A program made the position numbers and the translations under genes. From Talaromyces rugulosus (taxonomy: Eukaryota > Ascomycota > Eurotiomycetes > Eurotiales > Trichocomaceae), in NCBI RefSeq assembly GCF_013368755.1, contig NC_049561.1:2604001-2668000 (forward strand): 64,000 bases of DNA, given 5' to 3'. Every line of letters starts with the position of its first letter. Positions within the stretch are counted from its first letter, which is position 1. This document shows positions 41,805 through 53,016 of the stretch, piece after piece. The notes under the pieces are model-generated. The model searched no databases, had not been told where the DNA came from, and saw only the letters and a program-made list of their open reading frames with translations.

Positions 41805-43872
41805 TCAATATTCCACCTCCTGTATACCTACGATAGTAGGCTCTGCCACCTTCGCAACATACCCGTCTGGTCTTAGGACAACAATAGCTCCGACCTCTTT
41901 ATCGATCCCATATTGCTCGTAGACATGACCCGTCTCGTCATGGAAGCAAGGTCTATCAGCCAGGATTTTCCAGTAATCCACTACACCACGATCGTCGCGC
42001 TGACGGAAGACTGAGGGGAAATCATCCCACTCTACATTGACCTGTGGACTTGCGTGGATGAGAAGTAGTTCAACTATAGAGTGCCAGCATGATCCCAACC
42101 GCTTGATAAAATTGTTAGACCCCCAAGATAGTCGCCGATCTCGTACATCTGCTTTCTCAGATTGTTTACCCTAGTATAATCACCGATAAAGACAACGACC
42201 CGGAATTGTCCTGTTGAGAGGAGACGCTGGTTGAAGAACCATGGCCGTCCATCAGACTCCATGACGAGTTTTACGTCTGGAACCCGCATACCAATGCTCA
42301 GCCGGCTCGCCAGGGAGCTGTGATAGGGCGTCTCGCGAGATTTATCAGTGGGTTTATCCATGAGAATAGACCGATCGTAGTTCACTGTACAACCTGTCGT
42401 GAAAGCAGCTCCTTGTTCTATGACACGACGGAACTCCTGGGTGGAGATTTCGCCTGTTTAGATGAGAAAAGACGAGATAACCTATGGCCATATGCGATCA
42501 AATCTTGGGCTACAGTCCGGCGCTCGAACTCATAAGTGGACAATATGCTCGGATGTGCGAATCCCTTGGCCACATAGGCGATCTTCCATGCAAGGTTGAA
42601 GGTACCCATCATGGACACATTCATTCCCTGTCCGGCCTTGGGCGAGTGTGTATGGCATGCATCCCCTGCGATAAAAACACGCTCTTGCTTCTCGAACGCT
42701 GAGGCCACGCGCTGCCCAACCTGGTAGGCCATAAACCAGTGAATTTCGGCTGCGTCCAGGGTATAAGGACTCAATATCTTCCTTGCCGAGTCCAGGATCT
42801 GCTTGGCCGTGACCTTGTTACGGTCCACGTGACGGGTCTTCGTCTTGTCGTGATCTGGGGATACGTTGTCCTCGTCCATTTCTCCATTATGGGCCAGCTC
42901 ACGTAGTTGAATATAAAGTCGAACAAGTTGGTTCTCCCGCGGGATGATCATGATGCTGCCGTTGTTCTTCGAGTGGATAGAGCACCGCTTACGGATGTCT
43001 GGGAAATCTGTGGTGGGGACCATATCCAGGACTCCCCAGACAAAATCCGTTGTTTCGCCTTCATTCTCGATTCCGAGCTGTTTCAACCCAGGAGTGTGCC
43101 CCATCGCAGCCCAGCACGTATTTGGCCCGCACGACCTCTCGACTCTCCCCCGGTAGTGATGACGGTGTTGTTTCTTGGTCACCTTCGAACTGTCGGTACG
43201 GCCCATTCTGCACGGTATGCCCAAACTGGTCTGGCATTGCCAAGTCGTCGTGTATCATTTTAAGACAACTCGCACCGGGTATTCTCCACCACCAGGGTTA
43301 AACTCCAGTGATTCCGGCTGTATCGGCCGTTCAACTTTGGTTCTCCCACCAGAAAACTCCGTAATAGCATCCATCAACCAAGTTTCAATCCGGCCTTGGT
43401 GGACGATAGATCCATTGAACCTAGATATGCCTGGGATGCCTTCGGGAACGGTCTCCACATGACGAATGTGCCCATTCTCATCCGGATTATAGTAGCAGGC
43501 CTCAAAGCCGACTGCTACCTCCTTCAACGCTCGATCGGCGAAGCCAAAGGTTTCGAAGACCTCTAGGACCCGTGGCTATTAAACATTAGCAAGGCCCTTT
43601 TGTTTTTTTGTTTTTTTGGACTGTGGAATACTCCGTACCTGTAGCCCATCAGCCTGGCCGGTGAATATCCTAGCGGATCTTTTGTCAATAATTCTTGTGT
43701 TTACTCCTAGTCGAGCGAACCATAGTTCTGCCATATATCTGGAAGCTGTTAGCATTCCCTGGACTCATGCATGGAGTGTTTCCTGTATAGTTTTCACTTA
43801 CCCAGCCGGCCCAGCTCCAATGATCAAGACATCGACCTCATTCTCCTTGTGGGTAACACCTTCGGCGGACAT
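41805..43872 (-). pseudogene. Phenol 2-monooxygenase-like, multiply frameshifted
   Basis: Start ATG 43872; introns after IIGAGPAG and after FTGQADGLQ are intact. The text is the whole phenol 2-monooxygenase layout: FAD GxGxxG, RIIDKRSARIFTGQADGLQ, VLGCDGAHSWV (DG), VFIAGDACHTHSPKAGQGMN (GD), then the thioredoxin-like C-terminal domain (GMRVPDVKLV, FRVVVFIGDYTRV, GHVYEQYGIDKEVGAIVVLRPDGYVA). The frame breaks near 43258 (one base short in LKMIHDD), near 43086 (two bases short after HSWV) and near 42455 (one base short before EISTQEF). A fourth break near 42070 could instead be an odd intron. Intact relatives hydroxylate phenol to catechol. Sequencing errors are the alternative, but neighbouring genes are clean. 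Confidence 0.8.
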
Positions 43873-43981
43873 ATTTGCGATTTAATTATTGTTCGACTGA
43901 CAATACTTGATTGGTCGCTTACAATATGTGAAATCACTGTGAATGACCCTTACTTAACATGTATATGCCTGCTAGCTGACG

Positions 43982-44005
43982 GTGGGGAGAACGTAGAGTG
44001 GGGGT
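43982..44005. promoter_or_regulatory. Two GTGGGG elements upstream of phenol-monooxygenase relic
   Basis: GTGGGG at 43982-43987 and GTGGGGGT at 43998-44005 lie 110-133 bp before the relic's ATG at 43872. The remaining gap to 44295 shows no gene; a TGGGGTA is also present near 44128. Confidence 0.45.
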
Positions 44006-44295
44006 AATAATGGTAGAGAGAATTCTCCTTCTCCAGCAATTCAACGTTATCCACACATGATGGCCGAGTTCAGAACCCCAAGGGGTCTGGTTCGACTAGT
44101 TCCCCTCATTACTTGATGTCCAAAAAGCTGGGGTATGCTGACCGAATACAAAATGTAGAAGTTTTGGTTTAGATGTCATCATTCTGGGCTATATACGAAT
44201 AGTACAAATCACAACAAGGGTAATATCTACCCTTTTCCATCTCCCCGGATTGAATCTCACAATAATCATACACCGAGGTCTCCTCAGTCCTAACG

Positions 44296-47232
44296 CTAAT
44301 GTGCACACTCCATCTGTTCCTGATATTCCACTGCAAGTAGTCTTAAAACGGCTCCCATCCGTGGCGTAATTCCCCACACCCAGACCTATGAGAATGTTAG
44401 AACAGAACTATTTGTGGAGGAGACCCCTAGAAGAGGTGCGGGAAACAAGATTATGGTAGCGTACATCGTCAAGGAAAGATGCCCATGAGCGAGCCAACAT
44501 TCCTGCTAATGAAGTATTCTGGCTATCTTCATCACTGTCCAGATCTAATTCATCAAGAAGAACCTTTACATCATCTACGATCTGGAGCTCATCGCTATCC
44601 GGGGGTTGTTCAGCCCCGTCTACCTCCAGAGTGCTAATCCACTTCGTGAGGAGGAGAGCTAAATAGCACGTCAGTCACCACGTGGATTGATTTGTCAGTA
44701 AGAAAGAAAAACGAAAGGCCTGCAATACTTACCACTATCCCACCCAGCAACAGCCTGCTCCACACTCCAACTAAACGCCGCCGTCTTGCTTACTAGCAGC
44801 CCACCAATCATCACCGGAGCCAGGAACCCTTCATATGCCTTCCTAGCCGCCTTCGTCACAAAAATATTCCGCTCCAGACGCTCGTTTGTGTACGTCTTCA
44901 CAGCCCTCGTAACAACTCCACGGTCGTCCGTAAGAAGTGCTAATCTGTTAAACGCGTGCGAAGGAGGCAGAAGTCGCGAGTACGCAACACGTAGGAACGC
45001 TTCGCAGTTGAAAATAGGAAGATACTCTGGCTCGCCCCAGGCGGGTCCATAATCTTTTCCTCGTCCAGCCTGCAGGGCTGCCTCGCAACGCTCCAACATC
45101 GATGTTGCGGCGTGCAAAAGGGCGCCACGCAGATTTTCGTGCGGCCAAATTCCTACTGAGAAGCGACTTACTGATTGCGCAAGTTGGTTTAGGTGCCAGA
45201 GGTAAACATTCACCGCATGCATGACAACCAGTGCTGTGAACCCGGACATGCGGTAGGATTCCCGGGTGATTTGTTCGGTTGCTGGGGGCTGGATCATGCA
45301 TTCTAAAATACTATGTATTGTATGCTGGGGGTTATTAATGAGGGTCTGACGTAGTGTCGTCCAAGTATCTTCTGATTCCGCTGCCCATAACTCCTCGTGA
45401 TCTGGCATTTCGATTATGAGGTCTCGGTCGATTACGAATCCTGGTGTCATGTTGAAGGTTGTGAGCATTAGGTTGCTGAAAATGAACATGGCACATAGTG
45501 TCCGTTTGGTCGTCTCGTAGTTAACCCATTCTTTCCAGGACATCCCTTTACGGTCGCTTGCTTGACTTTGTAATCCAATGCGCCGCCATTGGTATTCCTA
45601 CTCATGCATTAGTACATTGTCCACTGCCAGTGTTGTAGACAACGAACCAGCATCATAAAGCCCATCCTATTGAACATTTCAGATGCAAGACTTTCCTTGT
45701 TGCTGAATACTGCAAAATAAGCCAGTAGGATCTTCGTCTGTAGTAACCAAAGCGGGGATCGACTCGGCACATATGAAGCAAGATACGAGGGAGAATATAT
45801 CTAGTAAGTATTAGTTTACGGTTTTTCTACCTTCATTGTAATTAATGGTATGGTAATATTGATTGGCAATTCGCACCATTTTTTCGGTCAGTTCGTAGAA
45901 CTCATGCGCGCGGCGACGTTTTAAGCGGTACAATGCCCCGATGCTAGCCATAGCGAAGGCAAGAGGAGACGGGGTATTGAATTTGTTGACTGGAGAAAAC
46001 GAGGGTAAGTGTATGAACGGTAAGTGCTGATGAAAGCTAATTATATAGCTATTGGTAAACTCTTGAAGCTCATTAACATAGAACAGGCGTGGCCCTGAGA
46101 GGCCCAGGCGGACCGAGGCATCGTTGTGCAACCATTCAAATCCGACTGCGTCGATGATGTTTTTTAGAGATGGAACGGGCTGTTCCTGCAAAATTACAGG
46201 CAAATTCAGTGTCAGGTTATCCGGATTTTTCGACCATACATCCACGGGAGAATGCCCTAGGTCCATCTGTAAATTAAGGGTGTTGAGGTCCAAGTTATCC
46301 AATACGGCTCCGGCTGCTGTGTCACTCCATATTGCTGCATCTTGATCAACAGTAGCTCCCTCCTGTCTTGCCAAGTTAGAAGCTGGCCTAGATCCAGACC
46401 TTGTCCGCCGACTCGTCTCGTGATGTTGCTCCTGGTAGGTAGATGGGTAAATTTGAAACCTATCAGGGGCATCCAGCCCCTCACCAATGGGCCTCTCTAT
46501 TGAAAAAGCATTAGCTGGCGATCCTGGTGTGCCGCCCGTCTGGGTTTGAAAGAACAGAGAGTCCGAGCTGTGAGGGGTATCTGCTTCCCCAAGGTGGAGT
46601 AATGAAGAGCCAGCGATCTGACGCGCATCAAAGAGGCTCGTCCCCTGCATGAACGAGGGGCTAAGACTGGAAGATACATTTACCTCGAATCCCTCTCGTT
46701 GGATTGAATCCTGGTCGTCTCTATTTGCTTTACTCTGAGGGGAACCCGGCATTTCACGGTCTGGGGCCGTGGGATGCTGCTGGTTGTTGGCGTTATCCAA
46801 CTCGGACACGGAGCTTCCCGTGGAGGCAGAAGCTGGAGATTGGCATGGTACGTTCTGCACTCGTTCATCCGTGTACGCATCCACATGTATGTTTCGCTCG
46901 TGCCGCTTTAAAAGGTCCCTGGGGGTAATGAGCATACTTTTGTCATAGGCCAACCCTATTTCCCTCTACGTCTCCCCAGGGCGCCAAGCCCCCAATCACC
47001 CGTCATCAAATACTAGCAGGAAAAAGAAAAGAGGGTCTTACTTTCGACCATACCGCTTGGTACAGTATCGACAGGTAAAAGGGCGCTCCTGGGTGTGCAT
47101 TAACTCGTGCCGGGCACAGTGCTCACTCCGCTTGAAGGACTTGTCGCACGTAGCGCACTTGAACCGTCGCCGGTCCTTATCAGCCTTATCAGCCTTCTCA
47201 ACCCTTCCAGGTAGACGCTTGCTTTGAGACAT
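44296..47232 (-). CDS. C2H2 zinc-finger regulator with fungal-specific transcription factor domain, second copy
   Basis: Predicted 850 aa from minus-strand exons 47232-47042, 46918-45877, 45800-45648, 45597-44733, 44658-44447 and 44385-44296. The second intron donor (GTGCGA) is the least certain. Two fingers assemble: FKCATCDKSFKRSEHCARHELMH and FTCRYCTKRYGRKDLLKRHERNIH, linked by TQERP. This is very like the Adr1 double finger, which reads GG(A/G)G-type sites. A basic/acidic stretch precedes them, a Ser/Gln-rich linker follows, then the fungal_trans domain (QEFTNSYIISFHQHLPFIHLPSF, TTKRTLCAMFIFSNLM). An upstream in-frame ATG at 47256 is an alternative start. It is the paralogue of the regulator at 30449-33355 and lies 304 bp behind a co-oriented P450. 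Confidence 0.83.
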
Positions 47233-47336
47233 GTTGATTGATGAAAGATTAAACATGGGAATCGTTCCTGGGGTGCTCTGGAAAATGCGGGGAAGTATCA
47301 CCTCTTAGAAAATACGTAATCATCATAGACGGAGCA

Positions 47337-47374
47337 TACCCCACATAGGGCACTTCTACCCCAGATTTACCCCT
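47337..47374. promoter_or_regulatory. Three TACCCC elements upstream of second C2H2 regulator
   Basis: TACCCCACA (47337-47345), TACCCCA (47357-47363) and TACCCC (about 47368-47374) lie 105-142 bp before the minus-strand start at 47232, within the 303 bp gap behind the P450. GGGGTA near 47439 is a fourth weak match. They would allow autoregulation if this protein binds the motif. Confidence 0.45.
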
Positions 47375-47535
47375 TCCTATGGAATTTGGAACCGGAAACC
47401 TTAATCCAAGGTGAGAGACATGGCTCTTTTTTTATTCCGGGGTACTCAGTAATATTCCCATGGCCACGCAGAAGCATGGGATGTGGTACCCATGTATATA
47501 TTATCATACATTTGCTAACAGCGCAATGGCTCCCT

Positions 47536-49235
47536 TTAATAAACGGTACGAGCTGCCTCCGCACAGTCCCTCGTGATCAACCTAGCATGAGCTGGACTGC
47601 GCACCTTAACATTGGCAGCAAATTGTGGTGTACTGCGCGTCAGTTGCGGGATACGCATGGTGTCTATTGGCTGTCCTGGCACTTCATGGAAATCAAAGCA
47701 GTAGAGCAGACGAGCAATGGCAATCCACACATTCATCTCTCCAACCTTCCAACCCACACAAACGCGGCGTCCTAAGGATATGTTAGTTTTTTTCCAGTAA
47801 TTTACACACAACCTACCTGGCCCAAACGCCCAATGCCCCTTCAATGGGTTATCCAGATCCTCGTTAAGAAATCGATCTGGCCAGAACCGTTCAGGCTCTT
47901 CATATTCAGCCGGATCGAGGGCAATTGCCCACGCATTCCATGTGAAAACGGTGCCTTTAGGAAACCGGTACTCCTCGTACTCATCATCCTGGATTAACGC
48001 CGTCGGTGCTCCAATCTCGGCAATATTCGGCCGCCAACGAAACCCTTCCTTTACTACCGCTGTGATATAAGGAAGATTGACACGGTCTTCCCATTGAGGG
48101 AGCCGTTCTGCGTTCGCCCCGCACACAGCATCGAGCTCGGCGCGTGCCCTAGCCACCCAATCTGGGTATGTTATGGCTCCAGCAATAATTTGCCCGATAG
48201 TTACGCGTGATGTATCGCTACCAGCCTCCATCAGTGAACCGAAGACGAATAGCTTTTGGACTTCATCCATCTTTTGAACATCTTTGCTTTCCAGGAACTC
48301 TACGCCGAAGCATCTGCGCTGGGTCCCATCGCGGATTCTCTGCTCGAGTCGGTCGAGTTCCCGCTTGTAAACCCTGTAAACGGATGAAGTTAGAGTATTT
48401 CATTATAAATGGATCGCTAATACCAACTTCCTTGTCTTTTCAAATATTACTTCTCCCTTCGGTCGCCACCATTGAAGCATCTTCGGTAGCCTAGCGAGAA
48501 TAGGAAATGCATCGACAATATTGACCCCAGGCTGCTGATTTTCCAGAAATAGCTCTAACGTCTCAAATAGCTCAACGATATCCGGATCATCTAGGGCAGA
48601 TCTCCTGCCGAAAACAACACTCATTATAACCGAGTTCGCGTATCGCCCATTTGCTGACCACCATCTGTCAGGCGAATGAAGGTACTCCCAACACAGCTGT
48701 TTTGACTCCAGGTCCTGGAATGGCTGAAACACATCCTGATTCTTCGAACTCAGAATTTGGTGCATAATCTTGCGTAGAAGACGCCATCTTTCGTTGTATG
48801 GCATGAGCACAATCCGGGACCCGCCTGACATAATCTCTTGCGTCATTGGGAATGGTGGCCTGGAGTTATAGATTGCTGCTCGCCGTTCCATGAGGTCTGT
48901 GATCACACGCGAGGAGTTCAGAAATACCCATGTACTGCCCCCAAATTTGCACGTGAACCTGCCTTTCTGTCAACCTTTTATATATCCCATCTTGGGGAGG
49001 GATTATACTACATCTCGCCGTACTTCTCTGCCAGTCCCTTGGCCCATGGGCCTTGCTGGATTTCTGGAATCTGGAAGGTGTTGCCAAATATCGGAGTTCC
49101 GGGTACTTGGGGTGGTAGTTTGTATTTTTTGTGCCATTTGTATGAGCTGTGGGCGTAACGAAATAGAAGCGCTATTGCTGCGAAGAGACATGTGGCAACG
49201 ACAACCCTAGGCTCAGTGTCGGATACCACGCTCAT
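47536..49235 (-). CDS. Cytochrome P450 (O-methylsterigmatocystin-oxidoreductase-like), third copy
   Basis: Predicted 515 aa from minus-strand exons 49235-49012, 48958-48428, 48373-47817 and 47771-47536; phases agree. The N-terminal hydrophobic segment VVVATCLFAAIALLFRYA is followed by KLPPQVPGTPIFGN. The I-helix is LMEAGSDTSR, the K-helix VVKEGFRWRP, and the heme loop FGPGRRVCVG is split by the last intron; the axial Cys is residue 442. It belongs to the same group as the P450 at 28420 but has a different intron set, so the copies separated long ago or one lost introns. It shares a divergent 369 bp promoter, holding a perfect 18-bp palindrome, with the FAD hydroxylase at 49605. The substrate is unknown. 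Confidence 0.88.
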
Positions 49236-49347
49236 TATGCTCTGGTCAGTATGAAATGAATTTCTAAGTTATGATTAGAAATATCCCTAAAGTCATAGTT
49301 TTTCAGCGCAGGCTCTTGCCTTTTTAGCCTCATTCTCGTTCTTTAAT

Positions 49348-49365
49348 GTGGGGTAGCTACCCCAC
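49348..49365. promoter_or_regulatory. Perfect palindrome GTGGGGTAGCTACCCCAC in divergent promoter
   Basis: This 18-bp sequence equals its own reverse complement and joins two head-to-head copies of the 8-bp element GTGGGGTA. It lies 113 bp from the P450 start (49235, minus) and 240 bp from the FAD hydroxylase start (49605, plus). A further GTGGGG is at about 49465. No gene is seen in the rest of the 369 bp gap. A dimeric or paired C2H2 binding site is an inference. Confidence 0.6.
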
Positions 49366-49604
49366 CATGGTCGTAGCCTTGATCAACTGCAGTTTTGAAG
49401 GAGGGAGCATGCAGTTCACGGCAGTGGTAGATGAGCCCGAGAAGTATAACAGCCTTTCTCACTAGGGTGGGGAGAAGGGAGGGGCTCCCTGAGCTCAGGA
49501 GGTGAAGGACATCTAAATACACTCCAGAGTTAATAATGTTGCGTTACTGACAAATTTCTATACCCAAGAAGTATTCCAAACGCGACCCTTTCATTCCCAT
49601 CGCG

Positions 49605-50964
49605 ATGATTGCCCCGAAGTTCAAGGTAATTTAACCCAAAAGCGTGGGTGAAGATCTTCACGCTCATTACTCTTTCATAGACCATCATCGTCGGCGCTGG
49701 ACCAGCAGGACTCCTCCTGGCACTTCTTCTTTCTCGTCATGGCATGTCTGTTACGGTTTGCGAAGCAGCTCCAAAACTCGACAACCGACCACGCGCAACC
49801 CATTACGGAACACCAGCTGTGTACGAACTGCGCCGTGCGGGTGTCCTGGATGACGTCCTGGCGGAGGGTCTTATTACTCGCAAGTTATGCTGGCGAAAGC
49901 TTGACGGGACCTACCTAACCGGGATCGACAACGATGTACTGGGGAATGACCCAGACCGAGTTGTTTGTCTCCCTTTAAACCGTTTATGCCAAATCCTAGC
50001 CCGCCACCTAGAGCGTGGACCTAGTGCTGAGGTGAAATGGAACCACCGCATTACTAGCATCGGGCAGGATAGTGACAACGCATGGGTGGGCGTCTCAACA
50101 CCTGAAGGCGGCATCACGTTGGAAGCAGACTACATTATTGGATGTGATGGTGCCAACTCCCAGATCCGACGATCCCTGTATGGCGACAAGAATTTCCCTG
50201 GAAAGACCTGGGATGAGCAGATCGTCGCCACAAACGTGTACTACGACTTCGACAAGTACGGGTACGAGGATGCAAATTTCATCATCGACTCCGAGCATTG
50301 GCACATGGCGTCACGAATCACCAGGGATGGAATGTGGCGGGTTTCCTACGGGGAGAAGGCCGGGATCACGCATGAGGAGCTTGCTGCGAGGCAGCCCATG
50401 AAATTTGCGAAGATTCTTCCGGGGAACCCGTCGTCCGATCAATATACCCTGGCTAACTTTAGTCCTTACCGTGTTCACCAGCGGTTAGCGGAGAGGATGA
50501 GGAAGGGGAGATTTCTCCTCGCGGCTGATGCAGCGCATCTGTGTAACCCATTGTAAGGGCTGCCCTAAAAATATTATCCAGTGTTGATCCTTTTTCAGTT
50601 TATGATTTATGCTGACGTTGCTCGTCCTAGTGGGGGTCTCGGTTTAACCGGGGGCATCGTGGATGTCGGAGGGCTGAGTGATTGCCTGTACGGCATCTGG
50701 ACTGGCCAGGCGAGCCCAGACATCCTGGATATTTATGACGAAGTCAGACGCCAGAAGTACAGAGACATCGTGGACCCTATCTCAAGTGAAAATTTACGTC
50801 GGATGTTTGATAACGATCCCCAAACTGTGCTCGAGCTGGGCAAAGATAAGTTCCTGGAGATGTGCGTGAAGGCTGAGAAGGATGTGAAGTTGGCGCGTGA
50901 AATGGCATTGGGATTCAATGTGTTGAAATACGACTTTAGACAGCACTATACAACTCCCAAGTAG
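49605..50964 (+). CDS. FAD-dependent aromatic hydroxylase, second copy
   Basis: Predicted 408 aa from exons 49605-49625 (21 nt), 49681-50552 and 50631-50964. The tiny first exon encodes MIAPKFK, and splicing gives TIIVGAGPAGLLLALLLSRHG, the FAD GxGxxG motif. RPRATHYGTPAVYELRRAG, YIIGCDGANSQIRRSLYG and [21 protein letters not shown] match the copy at 37845-39228 closely, and the last intron falls in the same region (after the AAH motif). Like that copy it has no thioredoxin-like C-terminal domain. It likely hydroxylates a phenolic substrate with NAD(P)H and O2. Keeping two intact copies suggests different substrates or expression. Confidence 0.87.
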
Positions 50965-51433
50965 ACATAGTGGGCCTCTCGCAATGCTACATATTCGTTT
51001 TCCTAAGCCGGCCATCTTTATATCAATTCCTTTCTCGACCACCTTACAATCTCCATATTTCGTCTGCACGTATGGTACTGCCTGAAGAAAACTGTACTGT
51101 TCCTACGAAGGTATCATTTTAGCGGTCTATCCTTGTATAGTAGTTACCTGAAAAGAGTTTCTGGGTTATCCTACAGCGACAATATCGTTACGGGGGTTAG
51201 CTCCGGATCCGGACGTAGTACCCTAATTTTGTGGCCTATTAATACTACCCTAAATCCACAATCGAGTGGACAAGAAATCCAAATTATTGCATAACCTCCC
51301 ACCTTGGAAGCTGACAGCGCAGGGGTGGGGAGGTATAATGTGGGGGGTTAGTGAGCAGTTTTAATACAATGCAAGTATATAGACTGCTGGAGACCCTTGG
51401 TAGATGAAGAAAACCCAAAATAATAAGCAAGAT
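50965..51433. other. Intergenic, promoter of SDR
   Basis: 469 bp with no supported gene. It contains the GTGGGG pair at 51325-51347, listed separately, and otherwise nothing recognised. Confidence 0.5.
51325..51347. promoter_or_regulatory. Two GTGGGG elements upstream of SDR
   Basis: GTGGGG at 51325-51330 and GTGGGGGG at 51340-51347, a direct pair 87-109 bp before the ATG at 51434. Confidence 0.5.
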
Positions 51434-51673
51434 ATGTCAACCTATCCTTTTGACAAAGAGCAGCTCCAAAACCTGCGTGGTCGTACTATCTTGATCACCG
51501 GTGCAGCCAGCGGAATCGGACGCGCGGCCGCTCAGATTGCGCATGGTATGCAAGTCCAAAATCTGAACTGATATTAGTGCTAATACAGACATGTAGACCA
51601 TGGTGCAAACCTTGTATTAGGGGACCTCAACATAGAGGAGGGGAACAAGCTTGTGAAAGAACTCCCAGGGTAT

Positions 51674-51711
<38 letters not shown>

Positions 51712-52490
51712 CATGCTGCACACTGGGATCGCCCTATCTGACACCTTGATAGACCTGTTGTGTTTCTAAGAACGGATATCTCTAAGTGGAATGATGTTCT
51801 ATCGCTTTTTGAAGCGGGGTACAAGGAATACGGGATGATCCACGCTGTTCTCGCCAACGCGGGAATGAATAAAGAAGATCTACTCGCAGAAAGCCTTGAT
51901 GCCAATGGCAGGCTCCTCCCACCCAACCTTGGGAGCATTGATGTGAACTTAGTCGGCACGATTTACACTGTCAAACTTGCTGTGCACTTCTTCAGCAAGT
52001 GGCCGGAGACAAAGTGCCAGATTGTCCTGACAGCAAGTGCAGCCAGCTACCTCGATACCCCTCCCCTGTACCTCTACTGTGCGGCAAAAACGGGGGTTCT
52101 AGGCCTTATGCGAGGATTGAGGTCTCAACTTGTCAAACAGAACATAACCATAAACGTCGTGGCTCCATGGATGACTAGTAAGGGTTCTCCAATATTATGG
52201 TATAGAACTTGGTGAAATTCACCACTAATATCCACCTCCCTCTAGTTACGAACATGGTCTCTCCCTCGCTAATTGAATTGTGGGGTGACCTCCCAGCCAA
52301 CCAGCCGTGGGGGGTTGCTCATGCTCTTCTCCTACCGCTGCTGCAACCTGACATTAACGGCAAGGCTTTCTTTGTGGCAGGTCATAGAATTATAGATCTG
52401 GAGGACAGGTTGAGTGAGACACAGCCGTCGTGGATGGGAGAGCAGTTGAGCAGTGATATCAAAGAGGGACAGCGCAGATTGACATCTTGA
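51434..52490 (+). CDS. Short-chain dehydrogenase/reductase
   Basis: Predicted 284 aa from exons 51434-51545, 51597-51669, 51753-52177 and 52246-52490. Motifs: ILITGAASGIGRAAAQIAH (cofactor loop), LVLGDLN (acidic residue, NAD-type), LRTDISKW, LANAGMN, LTASAASYLDTPPLYLYCAAKTG (Ser and YxxxK) and NVVAPWMT. The C-terminal LIELWGDLPANQ and GKAFFVAGHRIIDLED match the SDR at 55411-56309, so these two are paralogues. The second intron contains a 12-unit TAC repeat. The likely role is oxidation or reduction of an alcohol/ketone intermediate; the substrate is unknown. Confidence 0.84.
51674..51709. repeat. (TAC)12 microsatellite inside an intron
   Basis: Twelve perfect TAC units (36 bp) inside intron 51670-51752 of the SDR gene, starting a few bases after the GTATTA donor. 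Length variation there would not change the protein but could affect splicing. Confidence 0.85.
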
Positions 52491-53016
52491 CTTACTATGC
52501 AAAATGATAGTCGTATCTCAACGAGCGTCAAAGCCAATATATTTGTCTCTTGTCATTAATTCACACCGCTTGGCATCAATTATTGAAACAGATTGATATA
52601 CAATACAGAATTTTACGACCCTATCTACCAATTCAGACTATAGCTCTGCTCCCTTAAACACATGCATGGACATGGGCTGTACTAGTTTATAGTTGCAATT
52701 ATATATATTTCGTCAAATCTCCGGTATTTCTTTGATCTCACTTAACGTACGAATTGTCAACTGGTTGGTATCCCACATTGAGGTTATGGATATAGGTTTC
52801 CCAATGTTTTTGTGACCTCCACAAGTTTTGGTGATCCCGACTGCAGCGCCCTAAAACAAGCAATCGATGATAAATCTAGACCTGAATGTTAAGTGGGCAT
52901 TCCCCCCAACACCTCTAGCTTTGTGAATTGTTTATGTACCAAGTAACATAGCCTCAGATATTGTTTGATATAAATTAAAAGATGCCTCTGCGAAGATATA
53001 TATGCTAACAAACAGG
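52491..53016. other. Intergenic, tail-to-tail, no gene seen
   Basis: 526 bp between convergent SDR and MFS genes. It is AT-rich with no supported frame and no G-rich element, as expected for a region holding two 3' UTRs. Confidence 0.5.

Noticed and set aside
42065..42115. An intron (GTCTAACAAT...TATAG) that would remove one break in the phenol monooxygenase
   Set aside because: It keeps the frame but would delete a segment whose length and WDHAGTL text fit the family; three other breaks remain anyway.
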